A stretch of 64,000 bases of DNA from Turritopsis dohrnii. Taxonomy: Eukaryota; Cnidaria; Hydrozoa; Anthoathecata; Oceaniidae. The position numbers and the translations under genes are program-made. Location: the NCBI GenBank assembly GCA_027922465.2, contig BQMF02000056.1, positions 1,240,001 to 1,304,000 on the forward strand, in the 5' to 3' direction. The notes below the pieces were generated by a model, which did no database searches, was not told the DNA's origin, and saw only the letters and a program-made list of their open reading frames with translations. Shown here in pieces: positions 56,920 to 64,000 of the stretch (within the stretch, counting starts at the first letter, position 1; the number at the start of each line of letters is the position of its first letter).

Positions 56920-58019
56920 ATTCTGGAGCATCTCAACATATGACTTATGAGAGGAAAAGCATTAAAAACTTTCATAAGTTCAATCAACCATTGTGCATTC
57001 AATTAGCAGATAATAATTGTCTGTATTCGTATGGAAAAGGGGAAGTGCATTTAACCGTGCTGAATAAAAATGAAAAAGTTGATATTGTTTTGAAGGACGT
57101 TCTTTACGTGCCGAAATTGCAAAACAAACTTTTCTCACTGCCGTCTGTTACGGAGAAGGGTGCTGTTGTTGAGTTCCAGGGACAATCATGTGGTATTAAT
57201 ATCGATGGGAAGGATTACGTTATTGGCCATAAACATGGCAAATTGTATAAACTCAATACTGTGGATTTTAATGAAACTTGTTGCATTGGAAAGGCAACCA
57301 AACCACAATCCTTACATTTATGGCACCAACGATATGGTCATTTAGGTTATGAAAGTTTAAAATCCTTAAATGACAAAGAATTAGTTACTGGTTTGCAGAT
57401 CGATCCTAAAGAGATGAGTGACCTAAAGTGTGAAGGCTGTGCAGTTGGAAAACAACACCGAAATTCGTTTCCAAAAAGGTCAGAATCTGAAACTGAGCAA
57501 CCTTTGGAGTTGATCCACAGTGACGTCTGTGGACCTATGAGTATTGATTCAGTGGGAGGATCGAAATATTTTGTTACCTTCATCGATGACTTTTCCAGGT
57601 ATACCGTACTATACACTATGAAGGCTAAAAGTGAAACACTGTCGAAATTCAAAGAGTATGTTGCTTTGATGGAAAATGCTGTAGGTCGTAAAATTAAGAG
57701 ACTCCGCTCCGACAATGGTGGAGAATACACTTCAAATGAGTTTAATCAGTTTTGTAAAGATAAAGGGATCCAACGAGAGTTAACGATTCCTTATTTGCCA
57801 CAGCAAAATGGTGTTTCCGAGAGAATGAATCGTACTATCCTCGATTTAGCGAGATCAATGCTTCATCAAACTAACCTAGGCTTGGAGTTTTGGGCTAAAG
57901 CGGTTGCAACAGCGGTTTACGTTCGAAATCGCAGTCCAACGTCGAAATTGAAAGATCAAACACCATTCGAATGCTGGTTTAAAAGGAAGCCTACCGTACA
58001 CCACTTGCAAATTAGATAA
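56841..58019 (+). pseudogene. copia pol, protease and integrase part
   Basis: The protease site WWIDSGASQHM lies at about residue 24. Next come the GAG-pre-integrase block LHLWHQRYGHLGYESL and CEGCAVGKQH (zinc-binding H..H..C..C), then the integrase core with catalytic Asp in HSDVCGP, Asp in RSDNGGEY and Glu in NGVSERMNR. The frame stops at 58017-58019, where about 45 bp and a base are missing relative to the family, so downstream pol cannot be read through. Confidence 0.85.
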
Positions 58020-58097
58020 ACGTTCTATTTCATGCATCTTCGTTGGTTACCCTAGTGATAGCAAAGGTATAAGTTATTTAATCCTGAAGCAAGAAAA

Positions 58098-58973
58098 ATG
58101 ATTCGAAGTAATGATGTTCTGTTTTTTGAAGAGGAATTTCCGAAAGTGGGAGACTCCACCAAACGAGACATTATCGATGAACCTTGTGAGTTTTACTTTG
58201 ATACAAATGTTGATGAGATTGCTGACCATGCACCTGAAGACCAACCTGTACCTGAACACCAAGCTGCTCCTGACCAAGCTATTCAACGAGAAGTCCCTAA
58301 CGTAATCAATCAACGTATTCAACGCGAGAGAAGAGCACCTGATCGTCTCGGTGTTCTTACTGGAAATTGGTGGGATTTCGTTGAAAATGCTAGCATTGCT
58401 GTTAGTAATAATGAGCCTTCCAGCTATGAAGAAGCAATGAGTTGCAGCAAAGCTGATCAATGGCGTAAAGCTGTTCAAGATGAGATGGATTCACTCATCA
58501 AAAATCGCACCTGGGATTTAGTCGATCTTCCTGAAGGAAAAAATGTAGTTGGTAGTCGCTGGGTTTTCAAAGAGAAACGTGGTGCAGATGGTCAAATCAA
58601 CAGACACAAAGCTCGTCTTGTTGCTCAAGGATATTCCCAAAAGCAAGGCATTCATTTTGATGATACTTTCGCTCCTGTTGCCAAATGTAATTCTATAAGG
58701 ACTGTCTTAGCTATTGCTAATGAACTCAATCTTGATGTTCATCAAATGGATGTCAAAACTGCATTTTTAAATGGAGATCTAAATGCAGAAATCTACATGA
58801 AACAACCTAAAGGTTTTGTCGATGATCCGAGCAAAGTTTGCAAGCTTCATAAAAGTATCTATGGTCTGAAACAAGCTGCTCGTTTGTGGAACTTAAAAAT
58901 CGATCGCTATTTGAAAGAAAATGGGTATAACGCTAGTGATGCTGATCCATGTATTTATTACAAATGTGTCTAA
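58098..58973 (+). pseudogene. copia pol, reverse transcriptase N-terminal part
   Basis: Reads KMIRSNDVLFFEEEF just before and inside the frame, then WRKAVQDEMDSLIKNRTWDL, ARLVAQGYSQKQGIHFDDTF and DVHQMDVKTAFLNGDL (the first catalytic Asp region of RVT_2), ending DADPCIYYKCV. A slippage of the 8-bp unit ATAACAGA at 58976-58995 adds bases and a stop immediately before the YVDD segment. Confidence 0.85.
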
Positions 58974-58999
58974 CAGAATAACAGAATAACAGAATCTCT

Positions 59000-59974
59000 T
59001 TGATGATTATTGCTGTTTATGTTGATGATGTCATTTTAGCATCTGATGATCTTGAACTTCTCGAGCAGGAAAAGAAGAATCTCGAGAATGAATTTGATAT
59101 GGTTGATCAAGGTGAAATTAATTACATCCTTGGTATGTCAATTAAGCGAGATCGTAAAGAAGGTATTCTTTGAATCAGTCAAACAGCTTATTTGCAAAAT
59201 GTGCTAAAGCGTTTTGGAATGGATGAGTGTAAGCCAGTATCAACACCAATGGAGACTGGCAAGCTTTTCGAAAAAATGCCCACAGAAGATCACCCTGTCA
59301 ATCTCAAGGATTACCAAGCTGCTATTGGATCACTCATCTATGCTTCCATCGGTACACGACCTGATCTATCTTATGCAGTTGGAGTATTAAGCCAGTTTAT
59401 GTCTAACCCTAGCCAAGAACACTGCAAAGGGATCAAACGTGTGTTTTGTTACATAAAAGGGACATTGAACTATTGTTTAGAGTTTGTTGCATCGAAAACA
59501 AATAAAGTCAATTTGTCTGCTTACACTGACGCTGATTGGGCAGGTGATAAGATATCCAGAAAGTCGACATCTGGGTACGTCTTTCAGATTGGAGGATCTC
59601 CAATCACATGGCGATCACAGCGCCAATCTGTTATTGCACTGTCTTCTACAGAAGCTGAGTACATTTCTCTCAGTCATGCTGCACAAGAAGCAACTTGGCT
59701 TCGACAATTATTGAACGACATTGGGTTCAAACAAACAACGCCAACGACATTGTATGAAGACAATCAAGGTGCTATTGGACTAAGCAAAAATCCAAGATCG
59801 AATTCAAGAACAAAGCACATCGACATTAAGTTTCATTACGTTAGACAAGCTGTTGGAGAGAAAGTGATTAAAGTCGAATATTGCCCCACAGATGAGATGG
59901 TTGCTGATATCTTAACGAAAAGTTTACCCAAAGCGAAATTTGATAAACTTCGAATCATGTTAGGTGTGAAATGA
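59000..59974 (+). pseudogene. copia pol, YVDD and RNase H part
   Basis: From about 59002 reads MIIAVYVDDVILASDD (the YVDD active site), then LGMSIKRDRKEGIL followed by TGA at 59172-59174. The open frame 59192-59974 then gives RNase H: YTDADWAGD, SSTEAEYISL and YEDNQGAI (catalytic acidic residues), RTKHIDIKFHYVR, ending IMLGVK and TGA. Confidence 0.85.
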
Positions 59975-60006
59975 CTGTCAGACTCGCCATACTCGTCAAG
60001 TGGGAG

Positions 60007-60255
60007 TGTTGACAATAGACAAAAGATTGTTTCTATACTGCATATGTGACTCGTATGACGTATGTCTCTTTCTATCTGGACAGTGCGTTGGTTTCTTTTT
60101 TTATGCATGTAGCGTGTTGCATTGTTTAGTTTTTTCTATAAGTTCTTTGTTTTTTACGTTCTTGTTTTTAACGAGTCTGTACATGATGTAAGTTTTTACT
60201 TGAAGAAGTTCTATGTAAGAATAGAAAAAGTTCTCTGTGCAAAATAACTTTAACA
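60007..60255 (+). repeat. 3' LTR
   Basis: Starts TGTTGACAATAGACAAAAGA after the polypurine tract AAGTGGGAG, and ends TTTAACA at 60255 before the TCTTA duplication. 249 bp. Confidence 0.85.
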
Positions 60256-60260
60256 TCTTA

Positions 60261-60610
60261 TAGATGTTATAGAAAATTTTCTGAAATAGATTTTCTTGAC
60301 GATCTCAAAAGATCCTTAAGCCAAAATATCAATTATGATCTTGATTATGATTTGTTTGAAAATTGCTTGTAACTGTCCTCGATAAGCATGCACCAATGAA
60401 GAGCAAATATATTAGAGGCAATGAAAAGCCTCACATGAACAGTGACCTCAAAAAAGCCATCATGAAACGGTCAAACTTGTGGAAAAAATATCGTAAAACT
60501 AAATGCTCTACAGACCTAGATGCTTACCGAGGCCAGAGAAATCTTGTTAACAAACTGAATAAGAAGGCAAGGCAAACTCACTTCAAGTCCCGCCAAGTTC
60601 CAACTTATTA
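60261..60610 (+). pseudogene. non-LTR linker between endonuclease and RT
   Basis: Reads YRKFSEIDFLDDLKRS, LDYDLFENCL, then TVLDKHAPMKSKYIRGNEKP, MNSDLKKAIMKRSNLWKKY and QRNLVNKLNKKARQTHF. 'VLDKHAP.K.K..R....P.MN..L.KAI..R' is the typical stretch preceding the RT of jockey/CR1-type elements. Confidence 0.65.
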
Positions 60611-60960
60611 TTATTATGAGAGACATTCACATTAATTTTCGTAACCAACAAGATAGTGACTTCAAGGATCTAATTTGCCTCTTGGATCCCTTTAACCTTA
60701 CAAATTTAATTAAGGGGAAAACATGTTTTACATCAACGCATCAATCATCCATTGATGCTATTTTAACGAACCGGCCGAAATGTTTTCAAAATTCAATAAC
60801 AATCGAAACAGGTGTGAGTGATCATCATCGTATGATTGTTATCTTTTGTATTTATTTATCTATTTAATTATTTATTTAAAAATTTATTTATTTAAAAATG
60901 TTACCTTTTAGAAATGCGTGAATTTAAGGAAAATAAGCTATAAAACGTTATTTCAAAAAA
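60611..60960 (+). pseudogene. second non-LTR endonuclease fragment
   Basis: Reads FKDLICLLDPFNLTNLI, SSIDAILTNRPKCFQNS and TGVSDHHRMIVIFC, a second copy of the endonuclease C terminus from a different element, followed by TTTATTTATCTATTTAATTA-like A/T-rich sequence. It lies within the linker, which resumes after it, so it looks like an inserted or rearranged fragment. Confidence 0.55.
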
Positions 60961-61925
60961 GTTACTGATTCAGGTATCATGGAAAATAAGAAACTTTGGG
61001 AAACCGAAAAGCCATTAATCACAAATAAAAGCAGACTAAACAATAATAGCATTATCTTAAACAAAGATAATGTTATGATAACAGAGGAACATGAATTGGT
61101 GGAAATTTTTAATGATCATTATGTAAATATTATTGAACGAAGTACAGGTGTAGCTCCGTTCTCTATTACAAACGTGAACAAGAGCAACGAAGAAAAAATA
61201 TTTGATATTATAAACAAGTTTAACAATCATCAGAGCATAATTAAAATTAAACAGATACAGAACCAAAAACGATTTAAATAAATTGAGAGTTGACGAAGAC
61301 GAAATAAAGACACTGCTATCTCAGCCGAATGTTAATGTTTCAACTGGGGAAGATAAAATTTCTCCAAAATTGGTTAAATTGGCAGGATATTATTTAGTAA
61401 AGCCACTAACAGAGGCAATAAGCATTAGCATCGATTCCAGCATTTCTCCAAAAAATGTTAAACGAGCTGTGGTAACACACTTAGATAAAGGTGGTGCTGA
61501 TAAGACAGCTATTATAAATTTTAGACCGGTAAGTGCGTTTAACCTATTTTCAAAGTTTTATGAGAGAGTTTTATTATATAGAATCAAAACTATCAATATT
61601 CTTATCCGCATATATAAAGCCTTACAGTACAGGTTTTCCTTTTTATAAGCATAATAAATTTTCAGATGAGACTCGGATATGCTTAAGCTATCACAAATTA
61701 GAGGCTGGATTTATGCTTATGGTATGCTTATTACAATAAAATCCAGTATTCTTGAAAATGAAACAAATGGTATTTATAGTATTTTTCAATTAATCATTTC
61801 AGGAGTGCCCAAGGATCCATCCAATAATTTTTAATACATTTTTTAAGGACTTTATTTACTTTATAGAATAATGTAATGTTCACAACTACTCCGACGACAA
61901 TACCTTGTCTTTTATGTTAAAGCAT
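60960..61925 (+). pseudogene. non-LTR reverse transcriptase, broken
   Basis: Reads ELVEIFNDHYVNIIERSTG, then TGEDKISPKLVKLAGYYLVK, DKGGADKTAIINFRPVSAFN and LFSKFYERVL, later (other frame) ISGVPKD and HNYSDDNTLSF in place of the family's YADD. Frame changes at about 61281, 61650 and 61740 and several stops. Much of the fingers-palm region between 61560 and 61680 is deleted. Confidence 0.65.
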
Positions 61926-61932
61926 AAATGAT

Positions 61933-62199
61933 TTGAATACTTTAAACATGAAAAGTATTTTTCAGTTAAAATTACACGACCGTCCAGTAAGAGCTTCTCG
62001 TAAGAATAATCTTACCGCAGCGAGAGTAAAACTGACAACATTTGGAGTAAATAGTCTTCGTTCTTTAGGTCCTAAAATATGGAATAACCTCACATGCGAT
62101 CTAAAATCTAGCGATAGTTTAAAAAATGTTAAGAATGGAATTAAGAACTTTAAAGGAATTGAGATCATGTTCCAAAGAATGGAAAATTTTTTTTGTTGA
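61933..62199 (+). pseudogene. non-LTR ORF2 C-terminal part
   Basis: Reads IFQLKLHDRPVRASRKNNL, TTFGVNSLRSLGPKIWNNL and LKSSDSLKNVKNGIKNF, the 'RPVR....L..........G..SLR..GP.IWN.LP..IK....L..FK' ending of jockey/CR1-type ORF2. An AT-rich 3' tail follows. Confidence 0.65.
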
Positions 62200-62350
62200 T
62201 TTATTTTTGTCCTGTTTCGTTTTATATAAATGAAAGACAAAAAAAATATATAGTCGGTTTTGATTATTCTTCTTTATATAAGAAAACTAGAATTTCTTTA
62301 TTTTCATTTTTGTAGATATATGCAACCGACTTTAAATAAATAAATATCAA

Positions 62351-63103
62351 ATCACATCACATCAGATGCTTCACATTAGATCTTCAAATAAGCTCATTTT
62401 ACCACTTAATTGGTAGAAACGAAAGTTCGCCTTCGCGATTAACTAAACACGTTACCCTGTAAAAACGTAAAGCTGGAAAGTCCAATTTGTAAAACTAAAA
62501 TTTGAAGCGTAAAGAAGTAGATTAAAGTATCAAAGTTGTTACAGTTGTTCCTGCCCATATGATTTCTGTTGATGTATATCGTATTGTATATAAGTATGAA
62601 GTTCATAAAAATCTCCTGACTAATAAGGAAACGGATTTAATTGATTGTTTTGGAAACGCATGGTTTCCTTTTATAACGTTTACCTTGATATTTAGTTAAG
62701 GCGACTTCTGTTCGATGAATTCTTTTGAAAAAAATTCGAATGTAATGCGTTATTCGGCTCATACAAATTTGTGTTTTTGGTCTCGATGGCATATATTTAG
62801 ATTGTATATTAAATTAGAGGTAATAATCTGTATGCAATGTCAGGTTTCTTTGGCTATTGTTCATTCGACTTATCCTTTGTGAAAACACTACTGGGGCCCT
62901 TTTTATCACGAGAGGTTTTAAAACTGTCTTGCTTTGGCCGAATGGATCTGATTACTCTGTTTACTAATCAAAGGGTATTTTGGAAACCTAGTCATTGCTT
63001 GTGTAAAGTGATTATAATCTTTTGATTTTTGACCATACAGTTCGCGCTGACGTTAAGGTCTATTAGCCTCTAATATCGACTGCACAGTAATTTGAAAATA
63101 ATA
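62351..63103. other. no gene recognised
   Basis: No exon, domain or repeat relation was noted in this stretch. Confidence 0.5.
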
Positions 63104-63587
63104 CCGTAATGCTTCGATAAGACGCCCGGGGCGTTTATTAATTTTTTTTAATTTTTAGGGGGCGTCTATTCGAGGGGGGGGCGTTTTAAAGAGGGGGGCG
63201 TCTATTGAATTTTTGTGAAACCCTTCTTTTTCGTAAATATAAACTAAATATAAACATCGATAAAAAATATACAAAATTAAACTTCATGATCTTCGTCAAT
63301 AAAGACAAAGTTTCCAACTGTTAATTTAAAATTTAAAAAGAAAGACGTTTATCGCAGATTTCCATATTTTTATACAAAATGAAAACATTGAGGCTGAAAC
63401 AATGCAATGTAGTAGTTCTACATGCCTTAATTAGTGTGTCTCTAATAAACGCCCCTCTCTAGAGGGGGCGTCTATTCGTTTGGGGCGTCTAATAGAGGGG
63501 GCGTTTATTTAAAAATCTCCTGAAAAGGGGGGCGTCTATTCGAGGGAGCGTTTAAAAGAAGGGGGGCGTTTAATCGATGCATTACGG
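63104..63587. mobile_element. MITE with G-rich subterminal repeats, TA target
   Basis: Ends CCGTAATGCTTCGATAAGAC and GATGCATTACGG, TA at 63102-63103 and 63588-63589. Multiple GGGGGGCGTCTATTCGAGGG-type words near both ends make it far richer in GC than its surroundings. No ORF. 484 bp. Confidence 0.8.
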
Positions 63588-63660
63588 TATATTCAGTCAA
63601 TTTATATATCAGGCTATATATTAATCTATATATTTATACATTGGGAAACCAATGTATGCA

Positions 63661-64000
63661 TCTATATATTAATAGCCGATTCTCTGTTTGGTGGTCTGTT
63701 TGTTTGTTTGTCTGTCAAGCAAAATGGTAGATTGAGTTGTAAGAGAGATTATTTTTTTTTATTTTGTGCGACGTCAGTGTGAAACCACTGTAATGAGACC
63801 CTAATCGAATGCGACGTTTAGGAAAAATCATCCCGGTAACCAATAGGGATAACTGACGTTTTTTGGGGTCCGCGATATTGGCCATGGGTTGACGAAAAAA
63901 TTTAGGCAAAATTTTTGGGGTCGGGCTTATCATTACCATTGCCAATTCTTTAATTTTATTTTTCGTGAACTCAACTCAGGCTGAACATGCGTGGCGAGCG
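63661..64000 (+). mobile_element. Helitron, 5' part, cut by window end
   Basis: Starts TCTATATATTAATAGCC after A, followed by the CTGT/TTTG microsatellite as at 42411. It ends at the window edge in GAACATGCGTGGCGAGCG, the beginning of the family's 3' hairpin, so the full element should end within a few dozen bases outside the window. Confidence 0.75.

Larger units (their letters stand above)
55963..60255 (+). mobile_element. Ty1/copia LTR retrotransposon, decayed
   Basis: TG at 55963 and CA at 60255, a 5-bp duplication TCTTA outside, gag-pol inside in the copia order (gag, protease, integrase, reverse transcriptase, RNase H). The 3' LTR is 249 bp, the 5' LTR only 46 bp. The coding region has a deletion, frame changes and a stop in pol, so this copy is inactive. 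Confidence 0.9.
51770..62350 (+). mobile_element. non-LTR retrotransposon split by nested insertions
   Basis: One sense-oriented series of remnants: ORF1 N-terminal coiled part (51775-52060, 52867-53050), ORF1 esterase-like part (54960-55260), endonuclease (55620-55957), linker (60261-60610), reverse transcriptase (60960-61920), C-terminal part (61930-62199) and an A-rich tail with AATAAATAAAT near 62333. The layout is that of jockey/CR1-type elements. Between the parts lie a MITE, a 1.9-kb repeat, a SINE, a copia element and a second endonuclease fragment. All frames are broken. That the ORF1 and ORF2 parts come from one copy is inferred from order and orientation. Confidence 0.6.

Overview
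The window is AT-rich, intron-rich animal DNA, very probably cnidarian and perhaps hydrozoan. The reasons are spliced genes with GT-AG introns, a thrombospondin-repeat/MAM protein, a claudin-type gene, and a mobile-element load (Penelope-like GIY-YIG element, Helitrons with a protease-like N terminus, hAT and mariner MITEs, a jockey/CR1-like non-LTR element, Ty1/copia) whose protein signatures recall cnidarian repeat families. The species cannot be named from the sequence alone.

Host genes are few. (1) A secreted or extracellular protein on the + strand (6636-16121) has at least eight thrombospondin type-1 repeats, each on one symmetric phase 1-1 exon, followed by one MAM domain on three exons. 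Its 5' end lies outside the window or is unrecognised. (2) A single-exon four-TM claudin/PMP22-like protein lies on the - strand (34892-35350). (3) A minus-strand spliced gene fragment (49458-50174) carries a DUF4806-like domain and lies inside a candidate TIR element. (4) A decayed MADF exon plus RecQ-like helicase pseudogene (25001-26125) lies between inverted arrays.

Region by region: 1-5.8 kb is a head-to-tail and head-to-head cluster of short non-autonomous Helitrons (5' TC, 3' hairpin plus CTAG, A/T target). 6.6-16.1 kb is the TSR-MAM gene; its largest intron holds a mariner MITE inside a Penelope-like element, a second mariner with a transposase remnant, and a dead duplicate of the first MAM exon. 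16-24.5 kb has a HIRAN-like remnant, a 123-bp minisatellite and a hAT-like element with a 5-bp target duplication. 24.5-30.2 kb is the MADF/RecQ element followed by a ~120-bp satellite. 30-41 kb is mostly unannotated DNA with MITEs and the claudin gene. 40.9-45.7 kb has two Helitrons, a broken Helitron transposase N terminus with protease-like and 2A-like motifs, a TTAA MITE and a hAT zinc-finger remnant. 48.5-51.4 kb is the DUF4806 element. 51.8-62.3 kb is one non-LTR retrotransposon that has taken in a MITE, a 1.9-kb repeat, a tRNA-derived SINE and a copia element with intact target duplication. 63.1-64 kb has a GC-rich MITE and the start of another Helitron.

Several insertions can be proven inside the window because a paralogous empty site or a clean target duplication is present (Helitron at 42411, mariner MITE at 37945, copia at 55963, hAT-like elements at 21502, 32087 and 40411).
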